Shown piece by piece: positions 47,371-58,769 of a stretch of DNA of 64,000 nt (position 1 is its first letter; the number at the start of each line of letters is the position of its first letter). A program made the translations under genes and the position numbers. The notes below the pieces were generated by a model. It saw only the letters and a program-made list of their open reading frames with translations, was not told the origin of the DNA and made no database searches. Origin of the DNA: Micropterix aruncella (taxonomy: Eukaryota > Arthropoda > Insecta > Lepidoptera > Micropterigidae); assembly GCA_944548615.1 (NCBI GenBank), contig OX155961.1, forward strand, positions 19,366,746-19,430,745. Reading direction: 5' to 3'.

Positions 47371-47479
47371 GAAAAATGTTTGTTTAAGCTAAAGTAAACG
47401 TATCCACGGTCCTCCTCATGGAAGCAGAATTATGTTCTGAGGTACACGTAAACGCCCTCTGAGATCAAAAGATAACCTG

Positions 47480-47930
47480 CTACGCTCTATCCCTAGTCAC
47501 AGTACTCACTTCCTCTCATTCTCTTTCACTGTGATTAGAGTCCGTCTTTGGAATGCTTTACCGAAACATGTGAGAACCGCGCCAATCATAAGTTTTAAAA
47601 ACAGACTTAGAAAGCATTTGAAATCCTTCAGATTAATTCCCTTTCCTTCCGATTCTTCTCCTTTTTAAACTTTAGCGTACTTAGAGGTGTAAGATTATTT
47701 TAGTATGGCACATCCTGTGCCCACAAAGAGTTAACTATATATTTCTTTCTATCCTCTTTTTATGTATTTGTCATACTCTTTATAATATAGGTTAAGTTAT
47801 GTAGCATCTACTTGCAAATAATGCTCATATAATAGTATAGGTTAGCTGTAAAATATTGCCTGCAGGCAATAAGCTCGCATTTTCCTAAGAATAAAGCGTT
47901 TTATTGATATTATTATTTTTATTATTAAAG
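47480..47930 (+). pseudogene. LINE C-terminal and 3' UTR remnant
   Basis: The plus-strand phrase VRLWNALPKHVRTAPIISFK followed by a short basic tail and stop is the usual last motif (WN.LP..(V/I)R....FK) of many LINE ORF2 proteins. A 3' UTR follows with CTGTGCCCACAAAG, and the copy ends near 47930 in AATAAAGCG and a TTATT-type tail. Confidence 0.7.
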
Positions 47931-47959
47931 GTCCAAAATAGTCTGGACAGTTTCAAATC

Positions 47960-48230
47960 ATATGTCGATCGATATATCCTAACCCTAAATCCATCAAAAA
48001 CCAAGTTATTGCATTTGGATTAGATTCGGTTGTCATCTCACCTCCTCCGTTATAATTAATTCACTCTTACCAAGATAAAGGTTTTAATCGAAATAAGTTT
48101 GTTACTATATACAAGAAGAAGCCGAGGTCAAATATCTAGGTGTCCGAATAAACTTTAAATTGTTCTCGGATAACCAATTAGTGCAACTGTCTTTTATGTA
48201 TAGGAAAGTGGTTTCCGTATTTTGATAATT
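47960..48230 (+). pseudogene. LINE RT fragment
   Basis: The plus strand reads NPSKTKLLHLD, then after a break EEAEVKYLGVRINFKLFSDN, the NP.KT...YLGV.I...L motif downstream of the RT catalytic centre. Frameshifted. Confidence 0.65.
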
Positions 48231-48308
48231 TCGTAACTTTCTTTTAAAGAATTTCATAAATACTATTTACATGGTCAGACAGATGTCAGATGAAGATACA
48301 AGTGGAGG

Positions 48309-48696
48309 CACCCTTTATCTCTCCGTATGAGATGTGGTATTTCATCAAGTCTTTATCTTTCCAAAGATTTTCATGTGGTATTTGATGTACTATACATCGC
48401 CCCAATCGTCTCTTTGGAGGCCAGCCGCCCCGGTCTTTGCTTTTTTGAGGATACTTTAGAAAAGTGTTGCCAGAAATTATTATTAACTCAAGGGAATAGT
48501 AATTTAAAATTGTTAAGTGAAAGAAATTAATTTTAAGTTAAGTTATTAGGTATTCAAATAACTAAAGGGAGCATTTAATCAAAAGTTAATTTGTATTTTT
48601 TTCCAAACATTATCACTTTGTTCAGTTGGATAAATTATGATACATAGGTACGTGACGTCAGTCAAAAATTAACTAATCTCATACCGGGTATGCATT
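48309..48696 (+). repeat. Direct repeat, right copy (partner 46981-47370)
   Basis: See the left copy. The two flank LINE debris of about 940 bp; no LTR ends (TG...CA) or primer-binding site are visible. Confidence 0.8.
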
Positions 48697-49445
48697 CGTT
48701 TGTTCGTTAATATGCGGTCCAGGTTAGCACACGTATCTCCAAATGTATGCGGCCTGGATGGCCTTGATGTTCGCCTCTGTAGGTCTTGGTGTGTGATAGG
48801 GGTTAACAACTGCGGGCAGGATATGAAGTGGTTTCCATCCTGCAGCTTCCACAGTAGCAAATTGGATTCTCTGTGTAGCCCCAGCAGTCGAGATTGGCTT
48901 GACATATTATTATACCCACCCTCAGTCTGTTGAGACTGTGCCAGGTGGTATAGGGGAAATGAGACCCCGATGCTATCTCTTCCTTTAAGTCCTTGTCAGT
49001 AAAGCCCTACATTGAGTGATACGGTTCGAAGATTGCCTGGCTTAGAGCGGTTGTGTGCGGCTCAAAATTGACAAAACAAAAAAACAAAATAAAGCAAGAG
49101 CTTCTCATCTAGCTTAAGCACTTTAAAATGCAATAAAAACGTGTATTTTAACCGACTTCAAGAAAAGAAGTAGGAGGTTATCAATTCGGTTGCATCTTTT
49201 TTTTTTAAATGTTTGTTACCTAAAAACTCGGTCATTTATGAACGGATTTGTAAAATTCCTTTTTTGTTTGAAATGATATACTTACAGATTGATTCGTTTT
49301 TATCAAAATCCTTCTCTGATGATGGAATCCATGAGGAATTAAGGGAACTCCTCAAAAAATATCGTATGAAGTTGAAAATTTACATTTTGGTTCAATTCCG
49401 AGGACAATGTATTTTTTTTATGGTAAGCGTGACCTGATTCTACTC
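48697..49445. other. Unassigned repeat-like DNA
   Basis: Includes 49150-49200, with CCGACTTCAAGAAAAGAAGT, a phrase common in lepidopteran repeats, and 49300-49360 with GATGGAATCCATGAGGAATT. No intact frame. Confidence 0.4.
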
Positions 49446-49645
49446 CCTGGGTTGGCTCCCGATGAGAGGACTCCTCAATGGTCAACAGCATAGACACGAA
49501 ATTTTGTATATGTTCACAATTACGACAATCCGTTCTAAGTTTAACAAAGACAGGACTGCGGCACCCAGGGTTGGCTTCCAACTAGGGAACTCTTCAACGG
49601 TCAACAGCACAGACACAAAATTTTGTATAAGCATTCATTTATGAT
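49446..49645 (+). repeat. Two-unit tandem repeat, period about 116 bp
   Basis: CCTGGGTTGGCTCCCGATGA ... ACAGCATAGACACGAAATTTTG at about 49447-49507 recurs as CCAGGGTTGGCTTCCAACTA ... ACAGCACAGACACAAAATTTTG at about 49564-49626. Confidence 0.75.
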
Positions 49646-49679
49646 AGCCCGTTTTAAGTATGTATTACCATGACATGGC

Positions 49680-50257
49680 TTCTGCACTTACAAAAAAAAA
49701 TACGTCGTTTTTTTTTGTTCAAATGTTGTGTATTATTTTGTGAAATTCTCTATTTTCAGCAATTATTTGTGTGATCCGATATATTCTCCAGTATGAATTC
49801 ACGATCTGCCACCACACTCCTTAATACGTGTAATACTGCAATCATTTACTTGACCTAATTGATGATTAATATATTAATTATATGTATCTCTCGGTGATAG
49901 TTACCAATACCATCTTTATGATATCTTTTAGCTATCTCTGCCGCTGGCAACATTGCTACCACTGTTCTAAAGTGTTCTCCTCGCTGTAAACCACATCCCC
50001 CACTTCCACCTCTCCTCCAACCTAGAGCGCCGTTCCCCTCCAATAATAATTTTACGACCTATCGGATTCGAATGGCGGCGGAGATGCCGGTATAATGTGA
50101 TATTTCATCTTGAGTTACCTCCTCGCGCCGCGTGCCCTCCTGGTATTTCGGTTGCTCCTTTCGCGCACAATTGATTCGATTTCGATACACTCTTGCGGCC
50201 ACTCACGAAAGTTGTATCTATATAATATTATATCATATTATATGATATGTATTAAAC
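49680..50257. other. Unassigned non-coding DNA
   Basis: GC-richer at 49960-50200. No ORF with a motif. Confidence 0.45.
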
Positions 50258-51781
50258 AATGAAATTGATATAAAATCGAAGACTATCGCGGTTGTTTGAC
50301 ATTATAAATAGGATAGAAAACGAATTTACCGCGTGAAATTTGTAGGACCCGACGTTTCGGTGACGTTGCAGCCGCCGTTGTCTAGGGTAGACTAAAGAGC
50401 TGTCAGTCCGTTGTTTTGCGGGTAGGCCGCAAACCGCTGCCGCCACTGCGTAGGTTATAACGGTGGTGGGGGGCCGGGCTCGGAGCGCGGGAATTTTTAA
50501 AATCCGTCTTGCACACAATTTTTAAAATCCGTATCGCCGATAGTTAGTGACCTATATATGGAATATTTTGAGGAATTAGCCATAAAAACCTCCAAAATTA
50601 AACCCATTCTCTGGCTTCGCTACGTGGATGATACCTTCTGCATCCTGAAAGGCAACATTCAAACGGTGAAAGAATTCCTGGGTCATCTAAACTCCATACA
50701 CCCAAAAATCAGTTTCACCTATGAAGTAGAGAAGGACGGCTCCCTACCATTTTTGGATGTCAAAGTGACGAGGAGAAGTGACAATACTCTCGGACATACG
50801 GTATATCGGAAGCCCACACATACGGACAGATATTTGCATGCAAGCTCACACCATCATCCCTACCATCTACGTTCAGTGCAAACGTCGCTCGTGAATCGAG
50901 CACGCGATCTATGCGACACTGAGCATTTTCCGAAGGAGATGGAACATGTCAATGATGTCCTTAGGAAAAATGGATACGGAAAATATCACGAGACACGCAC
51001 ACGATCTAATACGGACGAAACTCAAAAACCGAGCAGATCAAGAGCATTCTTACCATACGTCAAGGGCGTGACTGATCGAATAAGTAAGATGCTAAACAGA
51101 TTCGATATAAAAACGATCTTCAAACCGACCCAAAATATAGCTCGATTTTTGAGGCCTGTAAAGGATGTAATACCACTGCAAACCCCGGGTGTGTATAAAG
51201 TCGAATGCAGCTGCGGTCTAGCCTACGTTGGACAAACGAAACGGCCCATAGCCACGCGACTGACAGAACACATCAAAGCTGTTAAAAACGTTCAGCGAGA
51301 AAAATCGGCGATCTGCGAACATATATTGGATAGCGGAAGTAACCACTGGATGCAGTTTCAAAATCCCATTGTTCTATCCAAGGAACAATTCTACTTTCCT
51401 CGCATGATCCGGGAAGCCATTGAAATAAGAAGAACTCCGAACTTCAATAGAGATGACGGCTACAAACTCTCTTCTACGTGGAACCCTCTTCTTAAAATGT
51501 TCCCGCCGCCGAACGCCGAACGCAAAGACGTAAAACAGGATACAGTGAGTGTTGTGTGCAAGACGGATTTTAAAAATTCCCGCGCTCCGAGCCCGGCCCC
51601 CCACCACCGTTATAACCTACGCAGTGGCGGCAGCGGTTTGCGGCCTACCCGCAAAACAACGGACTGACAGCTCTTTAGTCTACCCTAGACAACGGCGGCT
51701 GCAACGTCACCGAAACGTCGGGTCCTACAAATTTCACGCGGTAAATTCGTTTTCTATCCTATTTATAATGAAATTGATATA
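50258..51781 (+). mobile_element. Penelope-like element, 5'-truncated, with inverted terminal copies
   Basis: Bounded by a direct repeat AATGAAATTGATATA (50258-50272 and 51767-51781). Between lie a 27-nt tail (50273-50299), a left arm (50300-50518), the coding region, and a right arm (51552-51770) that is the reverse complement of the left arm. I saw no difference between the two 219-nt arms. The right arm includes the last 116 nt of the ORF. This inverted-pLTR architecture with a short terminal tail is characteristic of Penelope-like elements. Three short hairpins in this window (3.6, 34.5 and 36.5 kb) are related internally deleted forms. Confidence 0.92.
50530..51667 (+). pseudogene. Penelope-type reverse transcriptase C-terminal part plus GIY-YIG endonuclease
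   Basis: The frame is open from the arm junction (SPIVSDLY then M at 50558, 369 aa from that Met). RT catalytic motif YVDD lies at residues 22-25 of that numbering, followed by LPFLDVKVTR (63-72) and YRKPTHTDRYLH, all standard Penelope RT motifs. The GIY-YIG nuclease spans about 209-300: GVY (211-213), CSC (217-219), YVGQTKRP (223-230) with the conserved R in ATRLTEH, then CEH. These nucleases nick target DNA to prime reverse transcription. The first two-thirds of RT is missing, so the copy is dead despite an undamaged remaining frame. The stop is at 51665-51667. Confidence 0.92.
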
Positions 51782-51864
51782 TCATATATGATTATTGAGT
51801 ACAAGTTATACACAGTTCTGTTGTGGTTCTGTCATGCCCAAATATTGAAAATGCTATTTTTACA

Positions 51865-52144
<280 letters not shown>

Positions 52145-52149
52145 AAACA

Positions 52150-52400
52150 AAGTCGGGTTTGTTCGAAAACTTATAACTCGAGGACGGCTGGATCGATTTT
52201 CATGGTTTTTGATTTCTTGTATTTGTCTCCGTCCCGAATAGCAGAATAACTATTAAAAACGAAAAGTGGAAAATTGACGAAAAATTTAAATAAAAGAAAA
52301 ACATTTTCCCTTACAAAATGTAAATCCGTTTTTTCTCATGGTCAGTTGTATGTGGTATATTCACGTGTCCGCTTCATCGTCCACTTTATTTGTTCTTGCG
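52150..52400. repeat. Dispersed repeat fragment
   Basis: Contains ACTCGAGGACGGCTGGATCG, the phrase in many insect repeats that precedes GATTTT. No ends seen. Confidence 0.4.
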
Positions 52401-52574
52401 CCTGATAAAAAAAAACAAAAAATGTCGTATATCACAAGGTGCCTCAATGAAAAGAATTAAACCGAGTGCATCCCATGCTGCACAATATGTAAATAGTTTA
52501 TTTCAATCATGTCTTGCTGACACGCGATTGATATACTTAATTTTTTTACTTTTATATTTCTTTTTGTGTTATTA

Positions 52575-52871
52575 GGCTCGATTGCGTTTCTTCGTGAACT
52601 AAAATCGGAAATTAGTCCGAGTGAACGAGACAGGGCAATACGCTAGAGCAGAGTGTGAGATGACCGGTTGTCACTTTTTCGCATTAAAACTGCCGCCAAG
52701 GTCAAATCTTACACCGCACGAAATATGCTCGAATTTATTCGGACGAGTATAAGTTCGGCAGATAGTATTTATCGACGATCGTTCGTTTCATATTCCGTTC
52801 TAACATATTGCTCTGTCTCGTTCTCTTGGACTAATTTTAGTTTTAGTTCACAAAGAAACGCAATCGGGACC
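52575..52871. mobile_element. Fold-back MITE with about 65-bp TIRs
   Basis: The left arm starts GGCTCGATTGCGTTTCTTCG and continues through GTGAACTAAAA, ATTAGTCC and GAACGAGACAGGGCAAT. The right arm is its near-complement (GATTGCGTTTCTTTGTGAAC...GAGACAGAGCAAT when inverted). ATTA flanks both sides (52571-52574 and 52872-52875). The central 165 bp is unique. Superfamily not assigned. Confidence 0.85.
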
Positions 52872-52879
52872 ATTATCTT

Positions 52880-53588
52880 AATAAAGTAGTGAACTTAGTA
52901 TTTAATTTCTATTCATTGTATTACTTTCATAAAATCATAAATTAAGTTTATCTAATTTGTAACACGACATTCATTGACTGTTAGGCGGTACGAAGTTCAA
53001 ATACATTTGTAATAATATTATGTATGAAGACCATCAATAATGTTTCATTTCAAAACAACAACAACAATACAATTAACTCAGGAGGCTGTCTCTCGCATGG
53101 GGCTTTATTAGGTAATAGGTGGAAAGCGGTAATACTGCAAAACTGTTTTTTGGGACGGTGTATGCGTTTATAGATTTTAGTCACTTAGGCCTGATTCAAT
53201 AATATAGAGCCTTGGGGTCTAATCTGCTATAAATGGCTGTTGTAATTTATATGTAAAAATAATAATGACAATACCAAATTACATACATCAATAATTATGG
53301 AAACTTTGTTTAATAACTAGCGAATTAAGAGATTCGATGGGAGCTTTTGTCGTAGGCCAGGCGTAGGGAAAACTAGATTACCTAGAAGCACATGATTGCG
53401 TGTATTGCAACCACCTACCTGCAAATATTAAAGAGTTGAAGGTTATGCCTCAGTACTGAAGAAATTGCTTATCGAAAAAAGCTTTTACCCATTAAATGAA
53501 TATTTCTCTCTATATACATACATATATCATTGAGGGCATGCATATATAAAGATTTTAATTTATAAATATGTTATGAAGATAACGCATC
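52880..53588. other. Unassigned AT-rich DNA
   Basis: No supported gene or repeat end. Confidence 0.45.
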
Positions 53589-54216
53589 TTAACCCCTCAA
53601 GCGGCGGGTGTAAATCTTGGCAGTCACCTGTCATTTCTGAGAGTTGAAAGTCAAAAATATAGCATTTTAGAAAAACGATCATAAGAAAGAAACTACTTGA
53701 TAAATCATGAAAAGAAGAATTGTAGAATGATGGCATTGAAATTTAAAATATAAAACATTAAAACCACATTTTGTAAAACAATTTAATAATTATGAATATT
53801 TATTAGAAAGTTGGAGAACAGAAAAAAACTCATTCAGCGATATCGACGTTTTATATCAAAATACAAAACCCTATCTAGATATGGTAAACACATTTGGGTT
53901 TACATGCTTTACCAAATCTATTAGTTCGTTTTATTTATTTTCATACATATATCCGAGGAGAATATCGGAAGAGAAGGACAGATCCGAGCAATGGCTGCAG
54001 CACTCGACTAAGTGCCCCCAGAATACAAACAATTATATTAGGGATTCTCACACATATCTAACAGGGGGTGGTTGCACTGTGATTTTGGTGTAAATTCAGT
54101 TCGTTGAGAGCGCGGTTTGTCGCGCCGCGCTCGTACCTACCCATTTTGGGACGTTAGTGAGCATTGAGTACAATACATCGTACCCGATTCGGGACGTTAC
54201 TGTCTTGAGGGGCTAA
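53589..54216. mobile_element. piggyBac-like element, longer copy
   Basis: The left end is TTAACCCCTCAAG and the right is the complement of TTTAGCCCCTCAAG, so one TTAA has mutated to CTAA. The central block GGCATTGAAATTTAAAATAT...CATTTTGTAAAACAAT matches the MITEs at 10006 and 29839 in the 29839 orientation. It is 628 bp against about 310, so it retains extra interior sequence. It has a 70-codon ORF without motif. Confidence 0.78.
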
Positions 54217-54219
54217 ATT

Positions 54220-54810
54220 ATACACATTTTTCTATTTTATATGCGGATTATGATATTATTGCGTATGAATTATTATTTGACATGAGTTAGATATTACAGG
54301 TAAGTCAGTGAGATAAATTTAGCTGAGATGACATATTACAAGTAAATTTGTTAATCTGTTAGGATAACAGGGAATTAGGACCGACGTAATGTTTCGAATT
54401 ATCACTATAAATGTACCACCATAATTCGAACATTAAATATATTAATATTTCTATTTTAATTTCTATAAATCATGATTAATATAACCAACCATCTTCAAAA
54501 TTAATAAATAAACTAAATGCTATTGCTAAAATCAAAGATCTGATTAAACTGAACAGTGTTCCGAATTATAAAGTATTTTTTTTTTAATAATGGAAAGTCT
54601 GGCGAGTCTGGCGCAAGTCTGACGAGTAGCTACGTGCAGCGGTACGTTCATGAATACTATATAGAATAATACTTCTTTTATTTTTGACAAAATCTACGGC
54701 ATGTCCCCTCTCTCCGACGAGCATAACACGATGCATAGTTTTATGATTTCAATTTGATCATCAATACCGGGGCCATTGGTTTAGCCATTGATTTTATAGC
54801 TTATTATATT
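54220..54810. other. Unassigned AT-rich DNA
   Basis: Short triplet GTCTGGCGAGTCTGGCGCAAGT near 54598. No gene. Confidence 0.45.
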
Positions 54811-55614
54811 TAATCAGCGTTGTACTACAATTTAACAACTAGGATTTTACTAAGAAACGAAACGTGTAGATGACACTCAAATTGAATAATCTTCTGTTAT
54901 TTTCTTCAATCGGTCGATTTTTGTAGTGTAGCAATATAGCGAGCCGCTGTAGATGGCGGTGTAAATACGACTATACGGTATAAAATAATAATATGATAAC
55001 AAACAATTTTTTGAATCATAGCTCCTATTATTTTAATATTGTTTACAACAAGTTTTTATTTGGTATACAGGTTTCAATACGTAATAATTACGCACTTTAA
55101 AGTTCAGATAAACTAATACATGATATTCTATATCTACGTATTATTTCTGTGATATAATCAGCATATTATATAATAAATGCAAGAGGTGGCTCAAATAATT
55201 TTATGGTATTATTAGTTTCGTTGGTTACATTATTGTTTATTTTTAATCAATCAGTCTTTAATAAAAAGCCATTCATTCAATGTATCTTATTCAATGTTCA
55301 CAGATAGCCAAATAAATTGCTACTATGCGATACAATACAATTTATTTCTACTCCAGTAGGTAGGCATTCCTACACTTTAATGCGTCATTGTGTCTAACAT
55401 TCTAATTATTGTTAATAAATAAGAAATATTAACTATTATAATATAAATTTAATTTAATTTAATTTTAACTATATAAATATATTTTAGTAATTTATAATAG
55501 GATTGGAAATCAATAATATTAGTTTGGTCGTCAATGCTATCAGCACCACCCGCATTTCGCCGTTTCAAAATGGCAAATCTTTGACAAATCGTACTACGGA
55601 GTTGACCAATCTAA
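54811..55614. mobile_element. TIR DNA transposon, copy C
   Basis: Starts CAGCGTTGTACTACAATTTAAC and matches copy A through GATGGCGGTGTAAATACG, TACGTATTATTTCTGTGATA and CCGCATTTCGCCG to GGAGTTGACCAATCTAA. It is split near 55330-55510 by a LINE 3' tail and ends at the Helitron. It is the cleanest copy for building a consensus. Confidence 0.72.
55330..55510 (-). mobile_element. LINE 3' end inserted in copy C
   Basis: The plus strand shows ATACAATACAATTTATTTCT, then TACACTTTAATGCG; inverted, this is an AATAAA-bearing LINE tail with TTGTA-type repeats. Copy A lacks it. Confidence 0.55.
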
Positions 55615-56396
55615 TCTATACTAATATTATAAAGAGGTAAAGTTTGTGACGTTGTAGGAAGTAATCTCTGGATCTACTGAACTGATTTTGAAAATTCTTT
55701 TACCAATAGAAAGTCACGTTATTTGTGAGTGTCATAGGCTATATATTAATCCGAAAAATGAAAAGACTTTTTGGTGGTAGTCGGATTTGCAAAGAAAGTC
55801 GGAGAAAAAACGATCGAACAAAAACGTTTCTAACGAACGCTGCCTTAGCGATGAGAGATATATGATTAAGTTCTAGAGAAAAGTTTTAGAACTTGATAAT
55901 GCCTACAAAAAAGTCAGCGACAGCATATGATTAACTTTTATATTTAAGTCACAAAAACTAGTTTTTATATTAAAAAAATAATTTAAATTGTTAGGTCTAG
56001 TTTATTATTCATATTATCAAAATAAGTAAATTTATCGTCTCAAGTGTTTGAGACGATAAATCGTCTCATCTCAAGTCTCGTAACATCTCAAGTATCGTAT
56101 CGTCTCAAGTCTCAAAACAAAAGACTTTTCCCTTTTACTGCATATAATTTCCCTTTAACTGAATAAATAGTTAAAGAGATAATACGCTCACAAATAAGAC
56201 ACTCACAAGAAGACACTCACAAATAACGGTATTATTGTCAGCATGCAAATACACACATACATATGCAGTAAAAATATAACCCTTCTTTTGGCAGTAAGGA
56301 AATAAATCATAGCACTCAGTACTAACCGAACCACACTCATAATTTCATCACAGGTAAAAGTTTTACCGCCCAACGAAGTGGGTACGGGTCAGCTAG
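55615..56396 (+). mobile_element. Non-autonomous Helitron
   Basis: Begins TCTATACTAATATTATAAAG and ends CGGGTCAGCTAG, inserted between A and T. A stem-loop CCCAACGAAGTGGGTACGGG precedes the end. It is homologous along its length to the inverted copy at 19551-20293 (shared TGACGTTGTAGGAAGTAATC and GATGAGAGATATATGA-like phrases). A local triplication of CGTCTCAAGT occurs at about 56035-56120. Confidence 0.88.
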
Positions 56397-56882
56397 TACC
56401 TATTATATATAATCAGTGGTTTCGGTGAGCACGTTTAGGGCCTGAATGCTCCTGAATTTCGTACGTTCCGGTTTACTTAACGAGATGCATGAAAGCATCT
56501 GTTGAAAGGTCGTGTAATGAGTGCAGGGATTGAGTTTGACAGGTAAAGGGGGTCAGATAGCGTTCGCTCTAATATATTATTCAGTACGAAGGAAGATTTT
56601 CACAAAGTGGTATAGTGACGTAACTCGATTGATGACTTGTGAATAAAATTATTGTGTATCAATTATTAGTAAATCCTATAAGGTGACATTCTAAAATATG
56701 TAGTAAAATCGACCGGAAAGTTGGTAATTACAACTGAAAATAACTATTTTTTTTGAACTTTGGACATGAAACGTCTGTCATTACGGTCAGTAGGAGGTCG
56801 CTTTCTAAAACCGTATGCAACGAAAACATTTACCAATAATATCGCTTACACATTGGCAACCGTACTACCTGCACGTCTTACT
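56397..56882. other. Unassigned non-coding DNA
   Basis: No ORF or repeat end supported. Confidence 0.4.
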
Positions 56883-57119
56883 TTAACCCCTAGAGCCCCA
56901 ATTGGCCGATATCGGCCACAACACGATTCAGCGTGACGGCCCGTTTTAATTTTATTTTATTATGTTTTATTATGTTAATATGTTTTATTTTAATTATGGG
57001 TAAGTAATTAATGTTTTGGCGAGACAGTGGCTTAATTCATTTTTTTTACTAATTTTTACTAAAAATTTTTGGGACATCAACTTGTCAATCGGCTGAGGGG
57101 CCGAGGCCTGAAGGGTTAA
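56883..57119. mobile_element. piggyBac-like MITE of a second subfamily
   Basis: 229 bp between TTAA (56883-56886 and 57116-57119). The ends are CCCCTAGAGCC and the complement of CCCTTCAGGCC, followed inward by CAATTGGCCGAT and its inverted partner CAATCGGCTGAG. It differs from the 10-kb family inside. Confidence 0.8.
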
Positions 57120-58080
57120 TATAATTGTTTAGAAAAAATAAACCTTTACTGGATCACGAATATGTAGCTAATACAGTTTGTAAACTGTGTACCGCTATCG
57201 CGCTGTTTATGGCGCCATGGGAACTACATTTAATATTAAACTCTTTATTCACACTTATAAAAAAATACAAAAAGGCGGGATTGTTGCCACATGGAAATAT
57301 TTTACAACTAACTTAATCACAGTGCAGAGGTTTAGGCGCACGTTGTGGTAATAATGATTGATAAGTGTGTCTGCATAGAGTACAAAATATGTCTAAGAAT
57401 GCAAGAGGAAAGGAAATTTAAAGAAGGAGAAGAGAGAAAGAGAGGAACAGCTTACTTCATAGAAAAGTAGTGTTTTGATGTTAGTTTTAAATGATTCTAA
57501 CGAAGGCAAGTTACATCAAGGGATGGGAGAACGAATTTTTTACTATATACAGAGAAATGTCAGTATCAGTATTATGACGATGAGAAAAAAATCAGTATTA
57601 TGATGAGGAATTTTAAGTAAATTGTCAGAGGCTGACCAAATTGTGAGACCTTGAAACTTAGTAGTTTTAAAGGCTCGTCGAGTTAGAATGTTGTTGATTG
57701 GGCAAATACACGATACACGAGAGCAAGAATATGTGCATTTCGTCTTTGGTGTACTGGCAAATACTTTATAACGGCGCCCTACATTCGGACACATGGTCAT
57801 AATTATGTAGAGGGAAGATGAATCGTATTCATACATTTTTCAGTCGTTCGAGTTGGCTAAATTTAGCCACGCGCGCGGTATTAATTCGCGAGCATTCACT
57901 CTGTCATAGCAGGTAACTCAGCATAGTTGTCAAACTAGTTTTTATCTGGATTAAAGCTTAAAAGAGTGTAATTTACTGCAAAAGTTTGAAGGTTGATTTC
58001 TTATTGCGCACCCGCGTTCGAGGCACAGGAAAAAGATATGATTTGGAGAGACAAAAGCAGGAAGACAGAGATATGGCAAT
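57120..58080. other. Unassigned DNA
   Basis: A 97-codon minus-strand ORF (57543-57836) has several cysteines but no recognised motif. A short duplication CAGTATTATGA occurs near 57566 and 57591. Confidence 0.4.
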
Positions 58081-58189
58081 CTTCACCCATCTCCTATGAC
58101 TACGACAGAACATGTCCGTATCCATAGAGAGCGCGCTATATTAACAGGATCCGCAACCATCCACGAGCGCTGCAGATTTAGGCGGCGAA

Positions 58190-58765
58190 GGACAGTCTCG
58201 GGAGCCACCAGTAGGGTGTTTGCGACTGCAATAGAGGTAGACGACAAGCCAGCAGTCACTAGGATTACTGCAATATCACAGTCAGAGCAAATTACGCTTG
58301 CTTCTGAGTACCACAAGCGATTTAGTTCGCTACGGCACTGTTCAAATCCGTCTTCATCGACAACTAGTTCCGCTGCGGGCTTGAGCGACGCAGGACAGCC
58401 ACCAGTAGGTGTCTGTCCTGTGCCAAATGCACCATGAGTACTGCAATACAACAGGCAGAGCTGATTACCTACTCTGCCGAGTAACACACGTGCTTTAATT
58501 CGCTACGGCACTGTTCAAATCCTGTCTTGACGTAGACAATAGTTCCGCTGCGGGCTTCAAGATAACTAGTTCCGCTGCGGGCTTGAGCGAGGCAGGACAT
58601 ACACTAGTAGGGGATCTGCCACTGTATTAGAGGGAGGCGACGAGCCAGCATCCACCATGAGTACTGCAATATAACAGGCAGAACTGATTACGCACGCTCC
58701 CGAGTAACACAAGTGCTTTAGTTCACTACGGCATGGTTCAAATCAGTCTTCGGATTTAAAACGAA
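58190..58765. repeat. Tandem array, about three units of 175-220 bp
   Basis: CACCAGTAGGRTGT-like sites lie at about 58206, 58399 and 58612. GTTCAAATC with upstream CTACGGCA lies at about 58342, 58515 and 58737. TCCGCTGCGGGCTT lies at about 58368, 58544 and 58571. Unit 1 has long frames on both strands (113 and 134 codons); units 2 and 3 contain stops, so coding is doubtful. Confidence 0.75.
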
Positions 58766-58769
58766 CACA

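Noticed and set aside
46981..48696. LTR retrotransposon
   Set aside because: The direct repeats lack TG...CA ends, primer-binding site and polypurine tract, and the interior is non-LTR LINE debris.
51660..51770. Hammerhead ribozyme in the Penelope terminal repeat
   Set aside because: Such ribozymes occur in Penelope elements and a CGAAAC...GTC stretch is present, but I find no CTGANGA core in a pairing position on either strand.
54000..54180. CpG-rich end of the long piggyBac-like element as a promoter
   Set aside because: It falls inside the element's terminal region and has no associated gene.
58083..58487. 134-codon minus ORF in the tandem array as a protein
   Set aside because: Overlapping long frame on the opposite strand and stops in the neighbouring units make it unconvincing.
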